A stretch of DNA of 64,000 bases, taken from contig NZ_JOMH01000001.1 of NCBI RefSeq assembly GCF_000711245.1, positions 2,350,830 to 2,414,829 of the forward strand. Reading direction: 5' to 3'. This DNA is from Polycyclovorans algicola TG408. GTDB taxonomy: Bacteria; Pseudomonadota; Gammaproteobacteria; Nevskiales; Nevskiaceae. Each line of letters starts with the position of its first letter. Positions within the stretch are counted from its first letter, which is position 1. The notes under the pieces are model-generated. The model searched no databases. It saw only the letters and a list, made by a program, of their open reading frames with translations, and was not told where the DNA came from. Below, piece after piece: positions 8,539 to 20,376 of the stretch. A program made the translations under genes and the position numbers.

Positions 8539-9525
8539 TCAAGTGGGCGATGCGGCCATCAGGGCGTGCGCCTTGCCGCCGTGCTTGGCCTCGTACATGG
8601 TGGCATCGGCTGCGTGCAGCAGGGTTTCGGCGTCGAGGCCATGGCGCGGATAGACCGCGATGCCAATGCTGGCGCCCAGTATCAGGGGGGGCTCGCCGGC
8701 GGGCACCGCGAGCCCGTAATCCTCGCTCAGGCGCGCGCACAGCTTGCGGCCCAGTGTCAGCAGCTCGTCGGGCTGGCCGACATCGTTGGCGATGATGGCG
8801 AACTCGTCGCCGCCAAGCCGTGCCACGGTGTCGGAATCGCGCATCTGAGCGCTCAGCCGACGGGCAATCTCCTTCAGGACCCGGTCCCCGGCGTCGTGGC
8901 CGAGACGGTCATTCACGGGCTTGAAACCGTCGATGTCGACGTACAGCACCGCGAACGAGGATTGGTGACGGGCCGCCATCGATAATGCCTGATCCAGCCG
9001 GTCGCGGAACAGACTGCGGTTGGGCAGTCCGGTGAGCCCGTCGTGATGCGCCTGGTGCTGCAGGGCCTGCTGGGCGGCCTGCAACTCGACATTGCGCTCG
9101 GCGAGGCTGTCCAGCGCGACCTGCAGTTCGAGGCGACGCTGGTACAGCTCCATGAACACCCGCACTTTCGACAGCAATATGGCCGGCTCCACCGGCTTGG
9201 TGATGAAGTCGACCGCACCGGCGCCGTAGCCCTTCAGGCGGCTGACGTCATCGCCATACGCCGCGGTGAGAAAGATGATCGGCATGTCGCGTGTGCTGGC
9301 TTCCTCCTGCAACAGGGTCGCAACCTCGAAGCCATCCATGCCCGGCATGTTGATGTCGAGCAGCACGAGTGCAAACTCTTCATCGATGCACGCGCGCAGC
9401 GCCAATTCGCCGTTATTGGCCTCGACAATGTCGGCCTCTATGGTGCGCAGCAGCCGGCGCATCGCCACCAGGTTGGCGGTCGTGTCGTCGACCACCAGAA
9501 TTTTGGGCTTGGGTACGGATGTCAC
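8539..9525 (-). CDS. Response regulator with GGDEF diguanylate cyclase domain
   Basis: 328 residues. Residues 7-125 are a receiver domain with D57 as likely phosphoacceptor (LLDINMPGMDG) and K110 in the TKPVEP switch. Residues about 125-160 form a linker helix. Residues 160-325 are a GGDEF domain with the intact active-site GGDEF at 238-242 and an inhibitory I-site RDSD at 229-232, five residues before it. It should make cyclic-di-GMP when phosphorylated and be product-inhibited. It is the last gene of the four-gene signalling operon, overlapping cheB by 4 bp, so the upstream hybrid kinase is the probable phosphodonor. Confidence 0.93.
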   Translation of the reverse strand: MTSVPKPKILVVDDTTANLVAMRRLLRTIEADIVEANNGELALRACIDEEFALVLLDINMPGMDGFEVATLLQEEASTRDMPIIFLTAAYGDDVSRLKGYGAGAVDFITKPVEPAILLSKVRVFMELYQRRLELQVALDSLAERNVELQAAQQALQHQAHHDGLTGLPNRSLFRDRLDQALSMAARHQSSFAVLYVDIDGFKPVNDRLGHDAGDRVLKEIARRLSAQMRDSDTVARLGGDEFAIIANDVGQPDELLTLGRKLCARLSEDYGLAVPAGEPPLILGASIGIAVYPRHGLDAETLLHAADATMYEAKHGGKAHALMAASPT

Positions 9526-10103
9526 GGTTCTGACCTCTGGTCGATGAGCCGGGAAACGAAGGGACCGATCCGGACGAGTGGCAGCACCTGGTCGGCACCG
9601 GCCTGCGCCAGTGCGGCGCGGGGCATGACATCGACCTCGGCTTCGTCCGGATCCTGAATGACGCCGATCCCACCTCCGTGTCGAACCCTGGCCAGCCCCT
9701 GGGCGCCATCATGATTGGCGCCGGTCATCACCACACCGACCAGGCGGGTACCGTACGCGATTGCGGCTGACTCGAACAGTACGTCGATGGACGGCCGGGC
9801 AAAGCTGACCCGCGGGTCGATTGACAAGGACAGTTCGCCCGAGCGTTCCACCAGCAGGTGATAGCCGCTTGGGGCCATCTGAATCACCCCTGGTGCGGCA
9901 ATTTCGCGCTCGCGCGCCTCGCGGACCGGCCAGGCACTGACTGCCGACAGCAGGTCGCAGAGACCGCGCAGATCGTCCGAGGCCGTGTGGCAGGCGACCA
10001 GCACCGGCACCGCGCGGGTCGGACACAGGGTCGGCAAGATCTGTTTGAGCGCCTGCAGGCCGCCGGCCGAACAACCGATCACGACGGCATCAATCGAGGT
10101 CAT
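9522..10103 (-). CDS. Stand-alone CheB-type methylesterase domain
   Basis: 193 residues consisting only of a CheB catalytic domain, without the receiver found in canonical CheB. The nucleophile loop VVIGCSAGGLQAL, a histidine in VACHTASDD and the aspartate loop VMTGANHDGAQGL supply a Ser-His-Asp triad. The family removes methyl esters from, or deamidates, glutamyl residues of receptors. The start at 10103 overlaps the cheR stop by 4 bp, and the end overlaps the GGDEF gene by 4 bp. Here it is paired with CheR but no chemoreceptor gene is present, so the target may be the upstream kinase. That is inference. Confidence 0.9.
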   Translation of the reverse strand: MTSIDAVVIGCSAGGLQALKQILPTLCPTRAVPVLVACHTASDDLRGLCDLLSAVSAWPVREAREREIAAPGVIQMAPSGYHLLVERSGELSLSIDPRVSFARPSIDVLFESAAIAYGTRLVGVVMTGANHDGAQGLARVRHGGGIGVIQDPDEAEVDVMPRAALAQAGADQVLPLVRIGPFVSRLIDQRSEP

Positions 10104-10929
10104 GACGACGCAAGGCGATAGATGCGTGCATCCGCGTCGACGGCGACCAGATCGCGTGCGGCCGGGGCCGTGTGAATACTTTCGCGATTGCCCAGACACA
10201 GGTAGCCGCCACGCACCAGGCTGTCACGAAATCGCTGCAGCACCTGGTGCTGTAACTCGCGATTGAAGTAGATCAGCACGTTGCGGCACAGCACCAGTTG
10301 CGCTTCGCAGAAGACGCCGTCGGTGACCAGGTTGTGGTGCGCAAAATGAATGTTGGCCTTAAGTCGCGCGTCGAGGCGGATGTGGTCGTAGGCCGCGTGG
10401 TAATAGTCGCCAAGGCTGGCTTGACCGCCGGCACGCTGGTAGTTCTGCGACCACATGCGGGCATCGCGCGCCGGGAAGATGCCGTCCTGTGCCTTGGCCA
10501 GCGCCGCCTCATTGAAGTCGGTGGCGAAGATCTGGCAGCGGTCGTAAAGCCCGGCTTCGTGCAGCAGAATGGCCAGCGAATAAACCTCCTCGCCCGTCGC
10601 GCAGCCCGCCTGCCAGATGGTGATGTGCGGCCAAGAGGCGAGCATCGGCAGGACCATCTCGCGCAGCGCGCTGAACACCGACGGGTTGCGGAACATCTCG
10701 GTGACGGGCACTGACAGACTGCTGATCAGGTGATCAACCTGGGTGGCGCCGGCCTCCACAGCGGCGCTGAGCGCGTCAATGTCGGCATGGCCGTCCCGTT
10801 CGGCCATCTGCTGCACCCGGCGTTGCAGCGAGGCGCGCGCGTAGCCGCTTAGGTCCAGGCCATGCCGACGCTTGGCCGCATCGATGAAACGCTCGAGGGC
10901 AGCGGCCTGCAACGCGCCCGTGTCGTCGC

Positions 10930-10933
<4 letters not shown>
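10100..10933 (-). CDS. CheR-type protein-glutamate methyltransferase
   Basis: 277 residues. The N-terminal helical domain (RHGLDLSGYARASLQRRV) is followed by the SAM-binding domain with TEMFRNPSVF, the glycine motif WQAGCATGEEVYSLAI and FATDFNEAALAKA. These are the CheR hallmarks. It would methylate glutamates with S-adenosylmethionine. No receiver or TPR extension is present. The start at 10933 overlaps the kinase stop by 4 bp (ATGA) and the stop overlaps cheB by 4 bp, so translation of the three is probably coupled. Confidence 0.92.
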
Positions 10934-14535
<3,602 letters not shown>

Positions 14536-14650
14536 GGAGAACCTTTACCTTGATGTTGTGGGCGGCATTATGGAGACAGCGGCAGTCGTCCAGGGCGGAC
14601 GGACGGGTTCCACCGATCCGGTGGGCGTCAACGGCAGACCAGCGGCCAAA

Positions 14651-14677
14651 AAAAACCGGCGGAGGGCCGCCGGTTTT
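14651..14677 (-). terminator. Intrinsic terminator after the glutathione peroxidase gene
   Basis: On the minus strand an 11-bp stem (14652-14662 paired with 14667-14677, core ACCGGCGG/CCGCCGGT, 4-nt loop) is followed by a run of eight U residues read from the A tract at 14648-14655. It lies about 26 bp beyond the stop of the peroxidase gene. It should end the acyl-CoA dehydrogenase/peroxidase transcript. Confidence 0.85.
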
Positions 14678-14702
14678 GGGTGCAGTGCCGCCAATTAAGC
14701 GT

Positions 14703-15182
14703 TCAGAGCAGTGCTTCGATATCGGCAGCGATCTTCTCGGGCTTGTCGGCCGAGCCGTAACGCTTGACGACGTGGCCACTGCGGTCGACGAGGAACTTGG
14801 TGAAATTCCACTTGATGCCCTCGGTACCCAGCACGCCGGGCTTCTCGCCCTTCAAGTGCTTGTAGAGCGGATGGGCGTCTTCGCCGTTGACCTTGACCTT
14901 GGCGAACATGGGGAAGCTGACGTTGAAGCGCGTCTCGCAGAACGTGGCAATTTCGGCTTCGCTGCCCGGCTCCTGCGCGCCAAACTGGTTGCAGGGGAAG
15001 CCCATCACCACCAGGCCGCGATCCTTGAGTTGCTTGTAGACCGATTCCAGCCCCTCGTACTGCGGCGTGAAGCCGCATTTGCTGGCCACGTTGACCACCA
15101 GCAACACCTTGCCGGCATAGTCATTCATCGACTGCGATTTGCCGTCGATGGTCTGCACGTCAATTTTGAAAAGGTCACTCAT
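14703..15182 (-). CDS. Glutathione peroxidase family protein
   Basis: 159 residues starting MSDLFKIDVQTIDG. The start at 15182 is fixed by a strong ribosome-binding site AAGGAGG just upstream. The active-site signatures are VVNVASKCGFTPQYEGLE (peroxidatic cysteine in NVASKCG), GFPCNQFGAQEPG and KWNFTKFLVD (Gln and Trp of the catalytic set). The enzyme reduces hydroperoxides using thioredoxin or glutathione in the cytoplasm. It starts 10 bp after the acyl-CoA dehydrogenase stop and is probably co-transcribed, which would couple protection from peroxides to flavoenzyme activity. Confidence 0.95.
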   Translation of the reverse strand: MSDLFKIDVQTIDGKSQSMNDYAGKVLLVVNVASKCGFTPQYEGLESVYKQLKDRGLVVMGFPCNQFGAQEPGSEAEIATFCETRFNVSFPMFAKVKVNGEDAHPLYKHLKGEKPGVLGTEGIKWNFTKFLVDRSGHVVKRYGSADKPEKIAADIEALL

Positions 15183-15192
15183 GCGGTCCTCC

Positions 15193-16938
15193 TTAAACAA
15201 GTGCGGCGTCGAGTTCCATCAACTCATCGACGGGGGTTTGCACATTGGCCAGCAGCGCCGGGACCTGGCCAAGCATACGGCTGGCAAAGAAGCGTGCCGT
15301 GGCCAGCTTGCTGGCTTTGAACGCGGCATCTGAATGCGCCTCGGCGGCCTGCGCCATGCGGAGCCAGTTGTAGCCAAGATAGGTCAGGGCAAAGGCACGC
15401 TGATAGTCCACGCAACCGAAAGCGCCGGTGTTGGGGTCGGTCTTAAATGACTGCTGCAACCAGTCGGTGGTGTCGGCCAGGGCATCGACCGCCGCCTTCA
15501 GCGGACCGGTAATGAAATCGTGACCGGAAGCCTCATTCAGCGCGCCGCGCACCCGCTCGATGAATCGCTTCGGCAGACGGCCTCCGTGCATCATCAGCTT
15601 GCGGCGGACGAGGTCCATCGCCTGAACGCCGTTGGTGCCCTCGTAAAGGCAGAGAATCTTCGAGTCGCGGACGATCTGCTCGATGCCGTACTCGCTGATG
15701 TAGCCATGGCCGCCATAGACCTGTATCGCCGTCGAGCCCAGGTCAAACGCCGAATCGGTGCAGAAGGCCTTGACCAGTGGCGTGTTGAGATCAACCCAGT
15801 CCTGCGCTTCCTCGCGCACCGCCGCATCGGGGTGATGGTGGGCAATGTCGACAAACATCGACGTTTCGTAGGCCATCACGCGGGCGCCTTCGGTGGTGGC
15901 TTTCATCTGCAGCAACATGCGCCGCACGTCGGGGTGATGGATGATTTCCGGCTCGCCGTTAAAGGCTTTGCCCTGCTTGCGGTCGCGGGCATAGGCGATG
16001 GCATTCTGGGTGGCCAGCTCGCACTGACCCAGGCCTTGAAAGCCGACCATGATGCGCGCGAGGTTCATCATCACGAACATATTCTGGATGCCGGTGTTGG
16101 GCGCCCCCACCATCCAGCCCTTGGCGCCTTCAAAGTCCAGCACGCAGGTGCACGAGGCGTGAATGCCCATCTTGTGTTCGATGGACGCGCAGCGGAAGGC
16201 GTTGCGCTCACCCAGCGAACCGTCGTCATTGACGAGAAACTTCGGCACCACGAACGTCGACAAGCCCTTGATACCTGCCGGCGCATCGGGCAGGCGGGCC
16301 AGCACGAAGTGAATGATGTTGTCGGCCATGGTGTGCTCGCCGGAGGTGATGAAAATCTTGCCCCCTTCAATGGCGAATGAGCCGTCGTCCTGCGGGATCG
16401 CCTTGGTCTTGATCGACGCCAGGTCAGTGCCGGCGTGCGGCTCGGTGATGCACATGGTGCCTGTCCACTCGCCGGTCCCGAGCTTGGGCAGATAGGTTTG
16501 TTTCTGCTCATCGCTGCCGCTGGCAAGGATGGCCTCAAAGCAGCCGGTGGTCAGGCCGGGATACAACGCGAACGCTACGTTGGCCGAGCACAGCATCTCC
16601 TCAACCACCTTCGAGATGAGATACGGCAGCCCCTGGCCGCCGAACTCCGTTGGGTTAGACAAACCCACCCAGCCGGACTCCCAAAACAGCTTGTAGGCCT
16701 CTTTCATGCCCTCAGGCAGAGTCACCTCACCGTCCTTCCACTGTGCGCCGACGGCATCGCTGGGCTCATTGAGTGGCGCGATCTGCCCCTGAATGAGCTT
16801 GGCGGCCTCGTCGAGCAAGCCTTCGATGAAATCGGGCGTCGCGTCTTTGAACGCATCAATTTTGGTCAGCTGATCGATGTGAAGCACGTCATTGAGGACA
16901 AAGCCCATCTCGCGCAGCGGTGCCGTAAACGTTGCCAT
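15193..16938 (-). CDS. Acyl-CoA dehydrogenase (long-form, 581 aa)
   Basis: 581 residues, longer than the roughly 380-residue classical enzymes because of an extra C-terminal domain (about 470-575). This is typical of the long form found in many proteobacterial fatty-acid and aromatic catabolic genomes. FAD and substrate motifs are visible: MCITEPHAGTDLASIKTKA, GGKIFITSGEH, and QVYGGHGYISEYGIEQIVRD. The LYEGTNGVQAMDLV segment carries the position of the catalytic glutamate. It introduces the alpha-beta double bond into an acyl-CoA. The start at 16938 gives the conserved MATFTAPLREMGFVLNDVL N terminus; an upstream ATG at 17001 would add 21 unconserved residues. Confidence 0.93.
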   Translation of the reverse strand: MATFTAPLREMGFVLNDVLHIDQLTKIDAFKDATPDFIEGLLDEAAKLIQGQIAPLNEPSDAVGAQWKDGEVTLPEGMKEAYKLFWESGWVGLSNPTEFGGQGLPYLISKVVEEMLCSANVAFALYPGLTTGCFEAILASGSDEQKQTYLPKLGTGEWTGTMCITEPHAGTDLASIKTKAIPQDDGSFAIEGGKIFITSGEHTMADNIIHFVLARLPDAPAGIKGLSTFVVPKFLVNDDGSLGERNAFRCASIEHKMGIHASCTCVLDFEGAKGWMVGAPNTGIQNMFVMMNLARIMVGFQGLGQCELATQNAIAYARDRKQGKAFNGEPEIIHHPDVRRMLLQMKATTEGARVMAYETSMFVDIAHHHPDAAVREEAQDWVDLNTPLVKAFCTDSAFDLGSTAIQVYGGHGYISEYGIEQIVRDSKILCLYEGTNGVQAMDLVRRKLMMHGGRLPKRFIERVRGALNEASGHDFITGPLKAAVDALADTTDWLQQSFKTDPNTGAFGCVDYQRAFALTYLGYNWLRMAQAAEAHSDAAFKASKLATARFFASRMLGQVPALLANVQTPVDELMELDAALV

Positions 16939-17071
16939 CGTGGTGGTTCCGAAAGATGAATTTGGGGACGTAAGGCTAGCATTCTGCGGGGTTCCGTTCA
17001 CCGATTGCCGCGGCTTTCAGGCGCCTGAAGCGGTCGATTTGACGCGCCCAGGGACCGACGATAAAGGTCGC

Positions 17072-17100
17072 TTGCCGTCGGGCGCCCCGGCCCGTACAAT
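17072..17100 (+). promoter_or_regulatory. Sigma-70-type promoter of tRNA-Val
   Basis: A -35 box TTGCCG at 17072-17077 and a -10 box TACAAT at 17095-17100 are separated by 17 bp. The predicted transcription start near 17107 is about 12 bp before the mature tRNA 5' end. Confidence 0.7.
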
Positions 17101-17118
17101 CGCGCTCCTTCAAATTGA

Positions 17119-17195
17119 AGGCGCGTAGCTCAGCTGGTTAGAGCACTTCCTTGACATGGAAGGGGTCGTTGGTTCGAGTCCAATCGCGCCTACCA
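17119..17195 (+). tRNA. tRNA-Val (anticodon GAC)
   Basis: A complete 77-nt cloverleaf. The acceptor stem AGGCGCG (17119-17125) pairs with CGCGCCT (17185-17191), followed by discriminator A and an encoded CCA (17193-17195). The D arm begins GCTCAGCTGG. The anticodon stem CTTCC/GGAAG encloses loop TTGACAT, giving anticodon GAC, which reads GUC valine codons. The T arm contains GGTTCGAGTCC. It has its own promoter and terminator. Its 3' part is repeated downstream four more times. Confidence 0.96.
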
Positions 17196-17905
17196 AGCTT
17201 CACAGAACAGCCTCCGAGTCTCGGGGGCTTTTTTGTGTCTCAAGGGCGGCCTCGAACCAACGAATCATTCATGACTCGCACGCCGAGGCGTGCTTGAGGG
17301 TGGTCTGCCCGATGGGCAGACGCCCCGCCTGGTGGGCGTGGTCGAGTCCAATCGCGCCTACCAAGCTTCACAGAACAGCCTCCGAGTCTCGGGGGCTTTT
17401 TTGTGTCTCAAGGGCGGCCTCGAACCAACGAATCATTCATGACTCGCACGCCGAGGCGTGCTTGAGGGTGGTCTGCCCGATGGGCAGACGCCCCGCCTGG
17501 TGGGCGTGGTCGAGTCCAATCGCGCCTACCAAGATTTGCAACTAAGCCTCCGAGACCTGGGGGTTTTTTTGTGCCTCAAGGGTGGCCTCGAACCAACGAT
17601 CATTCATGTCTCGCACGCCGAGGCGTGCTTGAGGGTGGTCTGCCCGATGGGCAGACGCCCCGCCCGGTGGGCGTGGTCGAGTCCAATCGCGCCTACCAAG
17701 ATTTGCAACTAGGCCTCCGAGACCCGGGGGTTTTTTTGTGCCTCAAGGGTGGCCTCGAACCAACGAAGCATTCATGTCTCGCACGCCGAGGCGTGCTCGA
17801 GGGTGGTCTGCCCAGTGGGCAGACGCCCCGCCTGGTGGGCGTGGTCGAGTCCAATCGCGCCTACCAAGCGTCACAGAACAGCCCCCGAGTCTCGGGGACT
17901 TTTTC
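17174..17905. repeat. Tandem array of tRNA-Val 3'-end/terminator units (4 full units plus a fifth partial)
   Basis: The segment tcgagtccaatcgcgcctac recurs at 17174 (inside the tRNA), 17342, 17510, 17677 and 17845, giving unit lengths of 168, 168, 167 and 168 bp. Each copy contains the tRNA T-loop 3' half, acceptor strand and CCA, then a terminator-like hairpin with a T run. Next comes an inverted 13-bp copy of the T arm (ctcgaaccaacga at 17251 in unit 1), a cacgcc/ggcgtg hairpin and a gtctgccc/gggcagac hairpin. Units 1-2 are nearly identical and units 3-4 resemble each other more than they resemble 1-2, which implies stepwise duplication. No complete second tRNA is present. Confidence 0.92.
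17210..17234 (+). terminator. Terminator of tRNA-Val (first of five copies)
   Basis: A GC-rich stem gcctccga/tcgggggc at 17210-17228 (one G-T pair) is followed by six T residues. Similar hairpin-plus-T structures follow each repeated tRNA 3' end, near 17380, 17548, 17716 and 17882. Confidence 0.8.
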
Positions 17906-18000
17906 GAAAGCCGCCAGCGTCTCCGCACGTTTCGGCACTACCCCGTAAAGTTCAGGCCGATGGCTGATCAGGGGGTCAGCCCGAGCGCCATAACCACGCC

Positions 18001-19743
18001 ATGAATCAACAAAGCCTCTCCGCCTTTCTCTGGTCGGTTGCCGACCTCCTGCGTGGCGACTACAAGCAGTCCGACTACGGCAAGGTGATTCTGCCGTTCA
18101 CCGTGCTGCGCCGCCTCGACTGCGTGCTGGAGCCCACCAAAGACGCGGTGATTGCCGAGTACGACGACAAATTCAACGCCGGGCTCAACCCCGAACCGTT
18201 CGTGCGGCGCAAGGCCGGGCACAGCTTCTTCAACACCTCGCGGCTGGACATGAAGAAGCTCATGGGCGACCAGGACCACATTCGAGAAAACCTGTTTGCC
18301 TACATTCAGGGTTTCTCCACCGACGTGCGGGATGTGTTCGAGCGGTTTGAATTCCACACCCAGATCGAGCGCCTCGCCAAGTCCGGGCTGCTATACCGCG
18401 TGACCGAAAAGTTTGCCGGCATCGATCTGCACCCCGACAAGGTCGATAACCACCAGATGGGCTTGGTGTTTGAAGAGCTCATCCGCAAGTTCGCTGAAAT
18501 CTCCAACGAGACCGCCGGCGAGCACTTCACCCCGCGCGAAGTCATCCGCCTCATGGTCAACCTCATCTTTGTTGAAGATGACGACGTGCTCTCGCGCCCC
18601 GGCGTGGTTCGCACCCTCTATGACCCAACAGCGGGCACCGGCGGCATGCTCAGCATCGCCGGCGAATACCTGGCCGAGCACAACCCAGACGCCCGCCTCA
18701 CCGTGCACGGGCAAGAGCTCAACCCCGAGTCCTACGCCATCTGCAAGGCCGACATGCTCATCAAGGGGCAAGACGTTTCCAACATCGCCTTCGGCAACAC
18801 CCTGAGCGAAGACGGCCACCCCAACGAGCAGTTCGACTACATGCTCTCCAACCCGCCGTTCGGCGTCGAATGGAAGAAGGTCGAAAAGGAAGTCCGCAAA
18901 GAACACGCGCAGGATGGCTTCAACGGCCGCTTCGGCCCCGGCCTGCCGCGCGTCAGCGACGGCTCCATGCTGTTTCTGCTGCACCTCATCGCCAAGATGC
19001 GTACGGCCAAGGATGGTGGTAGCCGCTTCGGTATCGTGCTCAACGGCTCGCCGCTGTTCACCGGCGGCGCGGGCAGTGGTGAAAGCGAGATCCGCCGCTA
19101 CGTGATCGAGAACGATCTGTTGGAAGCCATCGTTGGCATGCCGACGGACATGTTCTACAACACCGGCATCAGCACCTACCTGTGGATCGTCAGCAACCGC
19201 AAGCCCGCCGCCCGCAAGGGCAAGGTGCAGCTCATCGACGCCAGCGGCTTCTGGCAGAAGATGCGCAAGAGCCTGGGCAGCAAACGCAAGGAACTCAGCG
19301 ACGCGCACATCGAGCGCATCACCCGGCTATTTGGCGAATTTGTGGAATGGAAGGATGACGATAAACCCATCTGCCGCATCTTCAACAACGAAGACTTTGG
19401 CTACCGCACCATCACCGTGGAGCGCCCCCTGCGTGACGAGCAGGGCAACATCGTCCTCGGCCAAAAGGGCAAGCAGAAAGGCAAGCCGCAGCCCGACAGC
19501 AGCCTGCGCGACACCGAGAACGTGCCGCTCAGCGAAGACGTGAACGCTTACTTCAAGCGCGAAGTGCTGCCCCACGCCCCGGACGCCTGGATCGACCCTG
19601 ACAAAACCAAGGTAGGTTACGAGATTCCCTTCAACCGGCACTTCTACGTCTTCAAGCCGCCGCGCCCGCTGGACGTGATTGACGCCGAACTCAAGCAGAC
19701 CACCGACCGCATTCTGGAGATGATTAAGGGGCTGACGGCGTGA
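18001..19743 (+). CDS. hsdM: Type I restriction-modification system, DNA methyltransferase subunit
   Basis: 580 residues. An N-terminal helical domain ([33 protein letters not shown]) precedes the catalytic domain. SAM-binding motif I is DPTAGTGG at 208-215 and catalytic motif IV is NPPFG at 284-288, which is the N6-adenine methyltransferase signature. [14 protein letters not shown] at 173 is also typical of HsdM. With HsdS it methylates adenines at the recognition site; with HsdR it forms the restriction complex. It is the first gene of the island, just after the tRNA-derived repeats. HsdS follows only after about 1.5 kb of inserted genes. Confidence 0.95.
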   Translation: MNQQSLSAFLWSVADLLRGDYKQSDYGKVILPFTVLRRLDCVLEPTKDAVIAEYDDKFNAGLNPEPFVRRKAGHSFFNTSRLDMKKLMGDQDHIRENLFAYIQGFSTDVRDVFERFEFHTQIERLAKSGLLYRVTEKFAGIDLHPDKVDNHQMGLVFEELIRKFAEISNETAGEHFTPREVIRLMVNLIFVEDDDVLSRPGVVRTLYDPTAGTGGMLSIAGEYLAEHNPDARLTVHGQELNPESYAICKADMLIKGQDVSNIAFGNTLSEDGHPNEQFDYMLSNPPFGVEWKKVEKEVRKEHAQDGFNGRFGPGLPRVSDGSMLFLLHLIAKMRTAKDGGSRFGIVLNGSPLFTGGAGSGESEIRRYVIENDLLEAIVGMPTDMFYNTGISTYLWIVSNRKPAARKGKVQLIDASGFWQKMRKSLGSKRKELSDAHIERITRLFGEFVEWKDDDKPICRIFNNEDFGYRTITVERPLRDEQGNIVLGQKGKQKGKPQPDSSLRDTENVPLSEDVNAYFKREVLPHAPDAWIDPDKTKVGYEIPFNRHFYVFKPPRPLDVIDAELKQTTDRILEMIKGLTA

Positions 19744-19828
19744 GGCACCGGCTCGCTCCGTATGTGCAAAATTTGCACATTCCTCCCCGACGCCCCAGCG
19801 CGCCGCCGAATCAGAGGTGCTCGGCCCC

Positions 19829-20061
19829 ATGAGCGAGATCCAGATCTACGACACCGGCGAAGTAGAACTAGAGGTCCGCTACCAGTCTGAGACCCTCTGG
19901 CTCACGCTGGGCCAGATCGCCGATCTCTTCGGTGTACAGAAGCCCGGCGTCTCCAAACACCTCCGCAACATTTTCAGCAGCGGTGAGCTCAGCCTCGAGG
20001 CAACCGTTTCCAAAATGGAAACGGTTCAATCCGAGGGCGGGCGCGGGATCACTGCTTCACG
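19829..20061 (+). pseudogene. RhuM-family DNA-binding protein, N-terminal remnant
   Basis: The first 70 or so codons from the ATG at 19829 read MSEIQIYDTGEVELEVRY, then TLWLTLGQIADLFGVQKPGVSKHLRNIF and SLEATVSKMETVQSEGGR. This is the N-terminal domain of the RhuM family, often seen within type I restriction loci. Just after QSEGGR the family match ends and the frame continues to 20380 with unrelated sequence (NGQGSDGV, NNTRHASPRKRTRAG), so the gene is cut short. Intact RhuM proteins are several-fold longer. The family's molecular function is unclear; the HTH-like segment suggests DNA binding. Confidence 0.75.
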
Positions 20062-20273
20062 CGACCTCATTGCCCAGACGGGGCGCAGGCCATCCAGTCA
20101 ATCGACGCCTCAATGTTTTCAGGTGTCCCCGTTCGCTGGGCGCGATCCAGATCGCACCAAAACAGCCCACCGTCCTCGCTCTAAAAATGGCCAAGGGTCT
20201 GACGGCGTGACAGAGCTTCCGGATTTTCTTTTTATATTTTTCAATGAATTGCGCTTGAAAGCGCGCTCAGATC

Positions 20274-20301
20274 TTGGATTGTGTTTAGACATCTTTACAA
20301 T
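20274..20301 (+). promoter_or_regulatory. Candidate promoter upstream of the Abi gene
   Basis: TTGGAT at 20274-20279 and TACAAT at 20296-20301 are spaced by 16 bp in a short AT-rich stretch (20220-20310). The predicted start near 20308 is directly before a terminator hairpin. Confidence 0.5.
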
Positions 20302-20314
20302 ATCGCGTAACAAC

Positions 20315-20359
20315 ACCCGCCACGCCTCTCCACGGAAGCGCACCAGGGCGGGTTTTTTT
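20315..20359 (+). terminator. Intrinsic terminator in the leader of the Abi gene
   Basis: ACCCGCC (20315-20321) pairs with GGCGGGT (20347-20353) around a 25-nt loop and runs into seven T residues (20353-20359). It ends 17 bp before the Abi start codon. It may be an attenuator for the Abi/hsdS transcript or the end of a short upstream RNA. The stretch 20062-20314 otherwise holds only decayed coding sequence. Confidence 0.65.
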
Positions 20360-20376
20360 ATGCCCGTCGTTCGCGC

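Noticed and set aside
17174-17905. CRISPR array
   Set aside because: Repeats are 167-168 bp direct tandem units with no variable spacers, they contain tRNA sequence, and there are no cas genes.
17156-17948. Protein-coding repeats across the tRNA array
   Set aside because: The long open frame arises because 168 is a multiple of 3. It starts inside the tRNA and crosses terminators, and one 167-bp unit breaks the frame.
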